A stretch of DNA of 55,839 nt from Gracilibacillus lacisalsi DSM 19029 (GCF_000377765.1 NZ_KB898664.1:311329-367167), one strand, 5' to 3'. Counted from the stretch's first letter, positions 34,177 through 42,614 are shown. Numbers and translations are program-made. Notes: generated from the letters alone by a model not told the origin.

Positions 34177-35593
34177 GAATTTTCCTCCCCTCGGCTGCTA
34201 ATGCAGCCTCTCCAATAATTTCACTTAAAGATGGATGTGGATAGACTACTTCAGATAATTCTAAAGCCGAACCATCGAAATATTTTGCAGTACTTGCTTG
34301 TCCAATTAATTCTGTTACTTGGTCACCTATCATATGAATTCCTAAAATATCATTTGTTTGTTTATCTATAATTATTTTGGTAAAACCCTCTGTATGACCA
34401 TTTACATGCGCTTTTCCAATCGCCTGAAGCGATACTTTCTCCACACGATAGTCATATTCTTTTTGTTTTACTTGTTGTTCTGTATAACCAACCATTGCTA
34501 TTTCTGGACTTCCATAGATACATGACGGAATTTCCTGTTGCGTTATGGAACTGCTACTAATTCCTGCGATATGTTCTACAGCTTTCTTTCCTTCATAAGT
34601 CGCAACATGTGCAAGTTGTTGTCCACCATTCACATCACCTATCGCATAAATGTGGCTCTCTTTAGTTTGAAAATGTTCATTCACCACAATGAACCCTTTT
34701 GGATCAAGTTGTATATCTGTGTTTTCTATTCCAATTTCTTTAGTATTTGCTTGTCTTCCTACTGCAATCAGCAATTTTTCGGCTGAAATATTATGTATTT
34801 CATGCTGTTGTTGATATTTTACTTGTATTTCAGCCCCTTTCTCAATAGAGCTAGGGTCTATTTTGGCTTGTTCAAGAATGGTAATTCCTTTCTTTGTTAA
34901 TACTCGCTTCAATTGTTTCACTATATCATGATCAAATGTCGAAAGTATTTGGTCTTGTGCTTCCACAATTGTTACTTCTACACCAACATCATGTAGGAAA
35001 GAAGCCCATTCCATCCCAATTACTCCGCCACCTACAATGATGATCGATTTTGGTAAGTCAGTCATTTCTACTAAGTCATCTGAAGTAACGATATTTCTAT
35101 GATCGATTTCCATATTAGGCAGTATACTTGGTGATGAGCCAGTTGCAATAATTACGTTTTTAGATACTAATATATCATTTTCTCTTTCGTCTTCATATTC
35201 GACTGAGATTGATCCAGCAATTGGCGAAAAGATAGATGGACCTAATATACGACCAACCCCCTCATAGACATCGACTTTATTGGTGCGGATTAAATGTTCG
35301 ACACCTTGATGTAAAGAGTTGATTACCTTTTCCTTCCTTGCCATTGCTTGGTTCATATTAAATGTTGGGGCTGTTGTTTCCACACCAAAATCAGCTGCGT
35401 TTGTTACTTGTTGGTAAACGGAAGCACTCTTCAGTAAAGCTTTCGTAGGAATACATCCTTTGTGTAAACAGGTTCCACCAAGTTTTTCCTTTTCAACAAT
35501 TGCTGTTGTTAAACCTAATTGAGCAGCACGAATTGCCGTAACATAGCCGCCTGTGCCCCCACCAAGAATAACAAGATCATAATTTAATGCCAT
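34169..35593 (-). CDS. lpdV: Dihydrolipoamide dehydrogenase (E3) of the bkd complex
   Basis: Flavoprotein that reoxidises the E2 lipoyl group with NAD+. It has about 474 residues: FAD motif DLVILGGGTGGYVTAIRAAQ, redox disulfide GGTCLHKGCIPTK, NAD motif IVGGGVIGMEWASFL, FAD motif HIYAIGDVNGG and the active-site base in VVYPHPSLSEIIGEA. ATG 35593 is preferred over 35602, which crowds the AGGAAGG ribosome site. It overlaps bkdAA by 8 nt. Confidence 0.96.
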   Translation of the reverse strand: MALNYDLVILGGGTGGYVTAIRAAQLGLTTAIVEKEKLGGTCLHKGCIPTKALLKSASVYQQVTNAADFGVETTAPTFNMNQAMARKEKVINSLHQGVEHLIRTNKVDVYEGVGRILGPSIFSPIAGSISVEYEDERENDILVSKNVIIATGSSPSILPNMEIDHRNIVTSDDLVEMTDLPKSIIIVGGGVIGMEWASFLHDVGVEVTIVEAQDQILSTFDHDIVKQLKRVLTKKGITILEQAKIDPSSIEKGAEIQVKYQQQHEIHNISAEKLLIAVGRQANTKEIGIENTDIQLDPKGFIVVNEHFQTKESHIYAIGDVNGGQQLAHVATYEGKKAVEHIAGISSSSITQQEIPSCIYGSPEIAMVGYTEQQVKQKEYDYRVEKVSLQAIGKAHVNGHTEGFTKIIIDKQTNDILGIHMIGDQVTELIGQASTAKYFDGSALELSEVVYPHPSLSEIIGEAALAAEGRKIHG

Positions 35594-35610
35594 GTAAGCC
35601 ATTCCTTCCT

Positions 35611-36684
35611 TTAATTGTATTGCTTTACTTTCTCTATTCCTTGTAAAACTCTTAACGTACCTCGCGCAAGAGCTAACATCACATTTTCTCCAGGAAATAC
35701 ATAGGTGTCAGCAATCCAACTTACTTGCTCGATAATTTTTTGATTCAGATAATCGTATCCAGCCAGATCACCTGTTAGAGCAATTGCATTGACATTTCCA
35801 GATACAACCGTACTCATCTTTCCTATCTCTTTTGCTACCTGGTAGGCTAAAATATCAAATACTTCCTTCACTTTCTCGGGTTGTGATCTCAACAATATTT
35901 TTAAATCAGCGCTTCTTTCAATATCTAAATAAGCTTTGATTCCACTCTTGTTAATTAACTGATGTTGTAATGCTTCCTTCGACATACCTGAATCAAAACT
36001 TAATTGTATCAAATCTTTATTCGGAATCGAACCTGCACGCTCAAATGAAAATGGACCGTCTCCATCAAAACCATTATTAACATCAATTACCTGTCCGTAC
36101 TGATGAACACCAACTGTTATGCCACCACCCATATGGGCAATCACTAAACAAAGATCTTCATATGTTGCATGAAGTTGACTGGCAAGCGATCTTCCTACAG
36201 ATTTCTGATTCAATGCATGAAAAATACTTTTCCGTTCAATCGAAGGTATGCCTGTCTTTTTTGCTATATCCAGCATCTCGTCTACTACGACAGGATCGAC
36301 AATATAAGCATTGACATTCCATTCGTTTGCTATGTCAAAAGCTAATAATGCACCTAAATTAGAGACGTGGGTACCATTAATACTATCATTTAAATCTTTT
36401 ACCATTTGCTCATTTACCTGATAGGTACCACCTTCAATCGGACGTAGTAGCCCACCGCTTCCACAGACAGCATCAATTGTAGAAATATCGATACCAATGG
36501 ATTGGATGCTATCCATAATATTTCGCTTTCTTTCATCTCGTTGCGCGATTATGCCTTTCGCTACACATACATCTGTTAAAACGACCAGCTGTTCATATAA
36601 GCATTCGTCATTCTCAAACAGTGCTATTCTCGTACTTTCCACCAATGGATTGATAACTAAAATACGATAAATCTTTTTCGTCAT
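35611..36684 (-). CDS. buk: Butyrate-kinase-like protein with degenerate active-site motifs
   Basis: The protein is 357 residues long and clearly of the butyrate kinase (ASKHA) family: GGLLRPIEGGTYQVNEQM, YIVDPVVVDEM, RKSIFHALNQK, IAHMGGGITVGVHQYGQVID, STVVSGNVNAIALTG. However, the first phosphate loop, NPGSTSTK in typical Buk, reads NPLVESTR (12-19); the usual G-R-GG reads CGSGG (74-78); and the usual TGG near residue 305 is TGD. Kinase activity (acyl phosphate plus ADP to ATP) is therefore doubtful. Neither ptb nor bcd, its usual partners, is in the operon. Its start overlaps bkdR by 4 nt. Confidence 0.85.
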   Translation of the reverse strand: MTKKIYRILVINPLVESTRIALFENDECLYEQLVVLTDVCVAKGIIAQRDERKRNIMDSIQSIGIDISTIDAVCGSGGLLRPIEGGTYQVNEQMVKDLNDSINGTHVSNLGALLAFDIANEWNVNAYIVDPVVVDEMLDIAKKTGIPSIERKSIFHALNQKSVGRSLASQLHATYEDLCLVIAHMGGGITVGVHQYGQVIDVNNGFDGDGPFSFERAGSIPNKDLIQLSFDSGMSKEALQHQLINKSGIKAYLDIERSADLKILLRSQPEKVKEVFDILAYQVAKEIGKMSTVVSGNVNAIALTGDLAGYDYLNQKIIEQVSWIADTYVFPGENVMLALARGTLRVLQGIEKVKQYN

Positions 36685-38294
36685 GGAGCACCTCGATCAA
36701 TCTTATATTTATCCATCTTATAATATAAATTACGAACAGAAATACCTAAGGATTTGGCTGTTTTCGTTTTATTAAAATCATGTTGTTGTAAAGCTAACAT
36801 AATATAATCTTTTTCAAACTGATCGATCGCAGTCTGTAACGGCATATGAGAGCTAGCTCTATGTAAATGACGGGTTTCTTTTGAGTCATCTTTTTCTAAC
36901 TGCTCTTTTGTAATCACATGGGTAAAAGCATCAGCTTCTAGCACGAGATTTTCAAGCGTTCTTTCTAGCTGAGCAATATTACCAGGCCATTCACACTTTT
37001 TCCAATATTCAATAACTTCCTTGTCTATTTTTGATATATTTGTATGATACCGTCGGTTAAGTTTAGCTAAAAGTGTACCTACTAACAATGAGATATCTTC
37101 TTGCCTTTCTCTTAAAGCTGGTAACGTAATTTGGTAACGTTGAATCATATTGTAAAAAGAATCTTTCCAATGTTCGGACAGTAGACCCTGTGAACATCCA
37201 AAAATCACTCGCAATTCTTCTATATTATCTACAAAGCTCAGTAATTGTCCTTGTTTTTCTTTTTCAATTATTTCATCCATATAAAAATATACTGTTCCAT
37301 TTCTTCCGGATCGCAATACATGTTCCAACTCCATGCTCATATTGTTCGAATTTGCTAATGCAGAAAAGTTACATCTTATAAAAGGATGTGAATACCTATC
37401 GCTTAGAGTATGGATGACTCTTGCCAGCATATATTTTCCTGTTCCCATTTCCCCACGAATGAGTAGAGGGGTTTCCATCTTTGCATACAACTTAGCATGT
37501 TCGCGTGCAATATTGATTGCTGGCGACTCCCCAATGATATCGTCTATTTGGTAAGTCTTTTCTAATGTTCTGATGATTTTTTTGGCGAATTGAAGTTCTT
37601 GTTCACTTTTATTTAACTTATCTGCATTTAAAAACTGCACACAACCGATTAACTTCCCATATTTTTGAATTGGCTTACTTATGATCTCAATATGATTAGA
37701 CATAACCTTATTATCTTCAAAAGTCTCCTTGATTTCTCGTCTAGATTCCATCGCTATTTCGGCTAATTTATGGACCCACTTGTCAGCATGTCTACTGATT
37801 GCGTGTAATTCATCCCACCAATCCTCACTACTTAACCATTCACTATGATCTACAAGTACTACACGAAATTTTGCATGACTATTGCGTAATTCCTGCAAGA
37901 CTCCTTGAACTAAATCGATATTCGTTAATTGACTGACACGCTCATGGAATAAAGATAAAGGCTCGACCAGAATGACGACCCCTAGCAATTCTCCTTGCTC
38001 ACTTAAGTAAGGGCTATATAGCGTTACGACTTGCTTTCGATTTCTTTTGGTGATATCGCGTTTTTCTATAGGATCATGCATTTGTTTAACGTCAGTTGTA
38101 GAAGCATTTTCAAGTAATCCATTAATTGAAACAGTGCTTATATCCCCATCCAAATCAAAAATATCTAGAGCTATCTTGTTTAGATAATTTATTTTATCGT
38201 TTTTATCTACCAATAATAAGCCAACTGGTAAGTTATGAAATAAATGGTCATATCTATCCAATATGTTTGCAGTTATTTTCATCACACCTTGCAT
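36681..38294 (-). CDS. bkdR: BkdR-like regulator with degenerate sigma-54 AAA+ domain
   Basis: A 537-residue protein: PAS (~10-110), a middle region, AAA+ (~250-465) and a Fis-type HTH (~505-531, KTAKSLGISVRNLYYKMDKY). Walker A GEMGTGK (281-287) is kept and Walker B reads VYFYMDEI, but the GAFTGA loop is absent (CNFSALANSNNMSMELEHVL spans where it belongs). Sensor I ATN is GCS, the FRxDLxxR arginine fingers read WKDSFYNMI, and GNVREL reads GNIAQL. It is shorter than B. subtilis BkdR (692). It probably cannot activate sigma-54 and may act as a DNA-binding repressor or sigma-A regulator. It is the first gene of the bkd operon. Confidence 0.82.
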   Translation of the reverse strand: MQGVMKITANILDRYDHLFHNLPVGLLLVDKNDKINYLNKIALDIFDLDGDISTVSINGLLENASTTDVKQMHDPIEKRDITKRNRKQVVTLYSPYLSEQGELLGVVILVEPLSLFHERVSQLTNIDLVQGVLQELRNSHAKFRVVLVDHSEWLSSEDWWDELHAISRHADKWVHKLAEIAMESRREIKETFEDNKVMSNHIEIISKPIQKYGKLIGCVQFLNADKLNKSEQELQFAKKIIRTLEKTYQIDDIIGESPAINIAREHAKLYAKMETPLLIRGEMGTGKYMLARVIHTLSDRYSHPFIRCNFSALANSNNMSMELEHVLRSGRNGTVYFYMDEIIEKEKQGQLLSFVDNIEELRVIFGCSQGLLSEHWKDSFYNMIQRYQITLPALRERQEDISLLVGTLLAKLNRRYHTNISKIDKEVIEYWKKCEWPGNIAQLERTLENLVLEADAFTHVITKEQLEKDDSKETRHLHRASSHMPLQTAIDQFEKDYIMLALQQHDFNKTKTAKSLGISVRNLYYKMDKYKIDRGAP

Positions 38295-38310
38295 TATTTT
38301 TCATACTCTT

Positions 38311-38342
38311 ATGATAAAACTTCTTGCAATTTTTTGCAAGAA
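38311..38342 (-). promoter_or_regulatory. bkdR operon promoter overlapping a perfect palindrome
   Basis: On the minus strand TTGCAA (38334-38339), 17 nt, TATCAT (38311-38316) resembles a sigma-A promoter. The -35 and spacer lie within ttcttgcaa / ttgcaagaa (38321-38329, 38334-38342), a perfect 9+9 palindrome with a 4-nt centre. A repressor there would block the promoter. No GG-N10-GC type sigma-54 promoter is seen in the gap. Confidence 0.55.
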
Positions 38343-38369
38343 TAGATAATTTCTTTTATTGTCGTTTTT

Positions 38370-38529
38370 TGCTATAATAAAATAAGAATTTATCAGCATT
38401 ACTATGCTGATGGATAGCGAAACTTATCGTCCATTATATTATCTCCCACATAGCATATGAAAATACTGTGGCTTACGGACGGTTTGCGCGTAATCCATAT
38501 ATTACCAACGCGTGGTAGGAGGAAGTATT
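38370..38529 (+). other. Structured leader upstream of yqzF
   Basis: TATAAT lies near 38382. The roughly 140-nt leader has several inverted repeats: cagcat / atgctg near 38395-38410, ccaca / tgtgg around 38448-38474, and gtaat / attac within gcgcg...cgcg at about 38486-38513, the last just before the Shine-Dalgarno. I cannot match it to a known riboswitch class. A cis-regulatory RNA is possible but unproven. Confidence 0.3.
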
Positions 38530-38772
38530 GTGAGAATTATAGCGTTATTGCTATTAGCCTTACCTGCTATATTAGCAACTTATGGTATTAAATTAATGAG
38601 AGATGCATTTTTCGGTGAGCTTACTGATATATTTATGCACATTATTGTTCAGTTCATTGTGGGACTAGGACTTTTCGCGGGAGGCTTATATTTTATCGGC
38701 GGATTTATCCTTCACAGAGATCGCAAACGACATTTAATAAAAGGTGGAAAAAAAAACAGGTATTCCCAATGA
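38530..38772 (+). CDS. yqzF: YqzF-family (DUF2627) membrane protein
   Basis: An 80-residue protein with two hydrophobic helices: RIIALLLLALPAILATYGIK, then LMRDAFFG, and a second (FIVGLGLFAGGLYFIGGFIL) followed by the basic tail HRDRKRHL. This is very close to B. subtilis YqzF, which also sits beside bkdR. Function is unknown. The start is GTG 38530, with AGGAGG 7 nt upstream. Its last codons lie inside the terminator shared with the convergent aspartokinase gene. Confidence 0.88.
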   Translation: MRIIALLLLALPAILATYGIKLMRDAFFGELTDIFMHIIVQFIVGLGLFAGGLYFIGGFILHRDRKRHLIKGGKKNRYSQ

Positions 38773-38790
38773 GGAATACCTGTTTTTTTA
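38751..38790. terminator. Bidirectional terminator shared by yqzF and aspartokinase
   Basis: Arms aaaaaacaggtattcc (38751-38766) and ggaatacctgtttttt (38773-38788) form a perfect 16-bp stem with a 6-nt loop and U-tracts on both strands. It includes the end of yqzF and abuts the aspartokinase stop. Confidence 0.92.
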
Positions 38791-40134
38791 TTCAAAGAAA
38801 GTGTTATACAATGCTTTAACTGATTCATTTACTTTATCAGCTTTTATCCCAAACATCATAGAGACTTCTGATGAGCCTTGGTTCATCATCTCAATATTGA
38901 CATTTGCTTTAGTAAAGGCATGGGTTGCTTTATCAGCTAAGCCTACTGTACTATCCATCCCTTCGCCAACAACCATAATTAAAGCTAAGTCTCGATCCAC
39001 ACTTACAGTATCTGGATCAAGCTCGTCTTTAATTCGAGCAATTACACGTTCTTCTTTTTCTTTTGTAAGGCTTGATTCACGGATTATGACCGAAAGATCG
39101 TCAATTCCAGAAGGAGTATGTTCGAAAGAGATATCTTCATCTTCTAAAATCGTTAATAGTTTTCGACCAAAACCTAATTCCCTATTCATTAAATATTTAC
39201 TTACATAAATGCTAATAAATCCAGTATCACTAGCAATTCCTACCACAGGATTTGGCTGCGGTTCCTTTTTCGATACAATAATCGTCCCCATTCCTTGAGG
39301 GTTGTTCGTATTTTTAATACAAACTGGAATATCTGCTTTAAAGGCTGGAATTAGTGCCTCATCATGGAAAACAGAGAAGCCTGCATAAGATAATTCACGC
39401 ATTTCTTTGTATGTTAAAGAAGTAATTTCTTTTGGATTCTCGACTATCGTTGGATTTACACAATACACAGAATCCACATCTGTAAAGTTTTCATAGAGAT
39501 CAGCTTTTACACCTGCCGCTACAATTGAACCTGTAATATCTGATCCACCACGGGAAAATGTAATTAATTTACCATCTTTTGTGTAACCAAAGAAGCCTGG
39601 AATAACTACTATCTCATCGCGTTCTCTTAATTTATAAAGCTGATTATAACTCTCATCTAAAATTTGCGCACTACCAGGATTGTCGCTTACCAATATACCA
39701 GCTTCTCCTGGGTTTAAATACGTTGCTTTAAGTCCTAACGATTGCAGATAAGCGCTTAAAACTTTTGCTAATGAATCTTCCCCTGTAGCTTTTAGCGCAT
39801 CCATTTTTAGTGCGTCACTATCATCAGAAGCAAGTATCCCTTCTACGCCATCTCTTATCTCTTGGATAATTTTATCTGTTATGTTGAGTTCTTTCGTAAT
39901 TTCGTGAAAGCGATCTAATACAATTTGTAACTTTCCTTGGTAATCTTGCTTGTTAAAGTATGCTTCACCTAATTCAATAAGCAGGTCCGTTACTTTGATG
40001 TCATCAGAAAATCTTTTTCCAGGTGCGGATACGACAATTACTTTACGTTCTTTATCATCTTGAATAATATTTGCTACTTTCTGTAATTGCTCAGCATTAG
40101 CTACTGAACTTCCTCCAAATTTAGCTACTTTCAT
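38788..40134 (-). CDS. thrD: Aspartokinase (class III / ThrD-type)
   Basis: Phosphorylates aspartate at the head of the lysine, threonine, methionine and diaminopimelate pathway. The 448-residue monofunctional enzyme has KFGGSSVANAEQ at the start, VIPGFFGYTKDGKLITFSRGGSD and two C-terminal ACT domains (around 305-370 and 385-445; ALIMVVGEGMDSTVGLADKA). Length and sequence fit the YclM/ThrD isoform (454 residues in B. subtilis) rather than DapG or LysC (about 400). The effector cannot be told. It stands alone between two terminators. Confidence 0.88.
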   Translation of the reverse strand: MKVAKFGGSSVANAEQLQKVANIIQDDKERKVIVVSAPGKRFSDDIKVTDLLIELGEAYFNKQDYQGKLQIVLDRFHEITKELNITDKIIQEIRDGVEGILASDDSDALKMDALKATGEDSLAKVLSAYLQSLGLKATYLNPGEAGILVSDNPGSAQILDESYNQLYKLRERDEIVVIPGFFGYTKDGKLITFSRGGSDITGSIVAAGVKADLYENFTDVDSVYCVNPTIVENPKEITSLTYKEMRELSYAGFSVFHDEALIPAFKADIPVCIKNTNNPQGMGTIIVSKKEPQPNPVVGIASDTGFISIYVSKYLMNRELGFGRKLLTILEDEDISFEHTPSGIDDLSVIIRESSLTKEKEERVIARIKDELDPDTVSVDRDLALIMVVGEGMDSTVGLADKATHAFTKANVNIEMMNQGSSEVSMMFGIKADKVNESVKALYNTFFE

Positions 40135-40331
40135 GTTTTAACCTCTCCAATAATTATTTTTATGCCAATAAAAATATTATCACACTTTTATCAGAATTGT
40201 TAAACAAAAGTAGTGTCTAAACGCAAAAATATTGGAGTATTTAACCGCTTATGTGAATAAGATGAATGACATCTTAAAATTTTGGTTTAAATCAAATCAT
40301 ATAAACAGAGATTAGTATTAGGTAGGTCTTC

Positions 40332-40931
40332 TTATTTTGCAATAAACATTTGTGTCCAATAATTCCCTGATTTTACATATCCTACACCTACATGTGTATA
40401 TTCACCATTTAAAATATTTGCTCGATGGCCACTTGAATTCATCCAAGCCTGTACGACTTGATAAGGGGTTTCCTGTCCTTGAGCGATATTTTCTGCAGCC
40501 GATCGATAGTTAATATTAAAATCATTCATCATATTAAAAGGAGATCCATATGTTGGACTTTGATGACTGAAATAATTATTTTGCTGCATATCCTGTGATT
40601 TATAACGGGCAACCCGTGACAATTGCCAGTCAGGCCTTAGTGGAGATAATCCGTATTTTGCTCTCTCTTGATTGGTATATTGAATAACTTGATGCTCAAT
40701 CGATTTTATTTCATCCTTGGTTGGGATGGTTACTTTCTGGTTAGGATAGATTAGATCAGGATTTTCAATTTGTTGATTGGCTTCTATGATTTCAGATAAA
40801 CCAATTTGATGCTTTTTTGAAATTTTCCAAAGACTTTCGCCAGGCTGGACGATATGAGTTGCGGCAAAGATTGATTGTACCGGAAACAGAATCATACATA
40901 AAGTAAATATTATCCCTATTATTTTTTTCAT
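40332..40931 (-). CDS. Secreted LysM-CAP domain protein (SafA/YkwD-like)
   Basis: The 199-residue protein has a signal peptide (residues ~1-23, cut near IFA-ATH), one LysM domain (HIVQPGESLWKISKKHQIGL to KVTIPTK, ~25-71) that binds peptidoglycan, and a CAP/SCP domain (~78-197: YTNQERAKYGLSPLRPDWQL, HQSPTYGSPFNMM, AAENIAQGQETP, WMNSSGHRANIL). Bacterial CAP proteins are common in spore coats and cell walls; catalytic activity is not established. AGGAGCTGTAGGT lies before the ATG. It is a single-gene unit. Confidence 0.85.
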   Translation of the reverse strand: MKKIIGIIFTLCMILFPVQSIFAATHIVQPGESLWKISKKHQIGLSEIIEANQQIENPDLIYPNQKVTIPTKDEIKSIEHQVIQYTNQERAKYGLSPLRPDWQLSRVARYKSQDMQQNNYFSHQSPTYGSPFNMMNDFNINYRSAAENIAQGQETPYQVVQAWMNSSGHRANILNGEYTHVGVGYVKSGNYWTQMFIAK

Positions 40932-41057
40932 ACCTACAGCTCCTTGAATTTTTTTCTATATTTCCCCATACAGCTGTTAATATTCGCTTAAATAATTGGA
41001 AATAACAAAGCGATCATGATAAAGTATCAATAGGTTGAAAAGGGTGGAGGGTTAGAC

Positions 41058-42170
41058 TTGAATTGGAGATTTTGGGAAAGCATTACTTATGATGATTATG
41101 TTAATATCGCCATAAGTATAGGAATCGTATTAATTGCATTTATCCTAAGGAAACTTTTTATTAAATATATCTTTTACTTATTGTTGAAGTTAGCTAAAAA
41201 AGGAAAAAGCGACTTTTTCAATTATGTTTTAACAGCATTCGAAAAGCCATTACGTATGTTAATCATGATTATCGGTGTGTATATTGCTATCGGTTATTTT
41301 CCTTATATCAATCAAGAAAATGAGTTATTCGGTAAGGTCATTAGTGTGAGTTTTATTATCGTGATAACTTGGGGGTTGTACAATCTATCCTCTAGTTCTT
41401 CACTACTCTTTATGAAGATAAATGACAGTTTTAATTTTGAAATTGATCAAATTTTAATACCTTTTCTTTCAAAAGCTGTTCGTGTAATCATCATCGCCAT
41501 TAGTTTCAGTATTATTGCTCAGGAATTTGATTACGAGGTAAGCGGTTTTGTTGCCGGGCTTGGTCTAGGTGGTCTTGCCTTTGCATTAGCTGCACAAGAA
41601 GTAATCAAAAATTTATTTGGTGGCGTTGTAATTATTACAGAAAAACCGTTTTCTATTGGTGATTGGATTCAGTCACCTAGTATTGAAGGGGTCGTTGAGG
41701 ATATTAGCTTTCGTAGTACGATCATTCGTACTTTTGCTGATTCTGTGATTACTATTCCCAATGCCACATTATCAAATGAACCGATAACGAACTGGAGTCA
41801 AATGGGAAAAAGACGAATTTTCTTTAATTTAGGTGTAGAATATGGTACATCTAAAGAGCAGCTCGAAGAAGTAATCAAGCAAATTAGAGCCTATTTAGAA
41901 AATAATGAAGATATTCATCCAGAAACCATTTTTGTACGTTTTTCCGAATACAATGATAGCAGCTTAGATATTATGCTTTATTTCTTTACAAACACAATTG
42001 TTTGGGAAGAATACTTAAAAATAAAAGAGGAAGTAAATTTTAAAATTATGGAGATATTAGAAGAACAAAATGTTTCAGTCGCTTTCCCTTCCCGTTCGCT
42101 TTATTTAGATCAGGAAAGCCACGAATTTATGAAGAGCTTCCGTAAGAACAGCGATCAAAACACTAACTAG
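41058..42170 (+). CDS. MscS-family mechanosensitive channel
   Basis: A 370-residue protein with four hydrophobic segments before the MscS pore helix (GFVAGLGLGGLAFALAAQEV, glycine/alanine-rich as in TM3), followed by the beta domain (FSIGDWIQ, VEDISFRSTIIRTFADSVIT, IPNATLSNEPITNWS) and the cytosolic alpha/beta domain. It would release solutes upon hypo-osmotic shock. The longer membrane part resembles B. subtilis YhdY rather than YkuT. The start is TTG 41058, with GGAGGG about 8 nt upstream. A repeat element follows the stop. Confidence 0.9.
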   Translation: MNWRFWESITYDDYVNIAISIGIVLIAFILRKLFIKYIFYLLLKLAKKGKSDFFNYVLTAFEKPLRMLIMIIGVYIAIGYFPYINQENELFGKVISVSFIIVITWGLYNLSSSSSLLFMKINDSFNFEIDQILIPFLSKAVRVIIIAISFSIIAQEFDYEVSGFVAGLGLGGLAFALAAQEVIKNLFGGVVIITEKPFSIGDWIQSPSIEGVVEDISFRSTIIRTFADSVITIPNATLSNEPITNWSQMGKRRIFFNLGVEYGTSKEQLEEVIKQIRAYLENNEDIHPETIFVRFSEYNDSSLDIMLYFFTNTIVWEEYLKIKEEVNFKIMEILEEQNVSVAFPSRSLYLDQESHEFMKSFRKNSDQNTN

Positions 42171-42174
42171 ATAC

Positions 42175-42586
42175 AAACTGCGAAGTAATGTGGTAATTAG
42201 ATGTGCGGTCACCTAAGCGATAATTTTGACATATATCGTGATGATAATTACCACTCCGGCTGCCCACTTCCCTTTCCGTGGGGTTTGCCCTGAAGATCCA
42301 CAGGAGTGAAAGTGAGCGGCCTTCGTTAAGCTATGCTCCACAACACTAATCAGAAATCAACCAATCGATTTCTCCACCATATGTAGTTTCGGAAGACACA
42401 TTTTCTACAGCTTAGTATACAATTCTGATTAAGTGACAAGAAATCAAAGAGTTTAGTTCCATGAGTTCTATCCCTTCTATAACCAGAGCACAACTATAGC
42501 GTAGTATTCTGCCGGAGCGTATGGTAGCACTCAGCTAAATTCAGAGTAGCAGAGAGCAAATCCATGTCTAAGTTACTTCGCAGTTT
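42175..42586 (+). repeat. Interspersed hairpin element, copy 4 (perfect terminal repeats, hairpins deleted)
   Basis: It is bounded by perfect 14-bp inverted repeats aaactgcgaagtaa (42175-42188) and ttacttcgcagttt (42573-42586). Homology with copy 2 runs throughout, but the inner stem of module A (after gtttgccct) and nearly all of module B (between gcgtag and tattctgcc) are missing, giving 412 bp instead of about 577. It lies between the convergent mscS and spo0A genes and accounts for most of the 580-nt non-coding gap. Confidence 0.88.
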
Positions 42587-42614
42587 ATATATTTTGCCGA
42601 TCATAATTAAATAT

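Noticed and set aside
38295-38400. Sigma-54 promoter (TGGCAC-N5-TTGC) for the bkd operon
   Set aside because: Looked for because of BkdR, but no GG/GC pair at the right spacing is present; a sigma-A-like promoter explains the region better.
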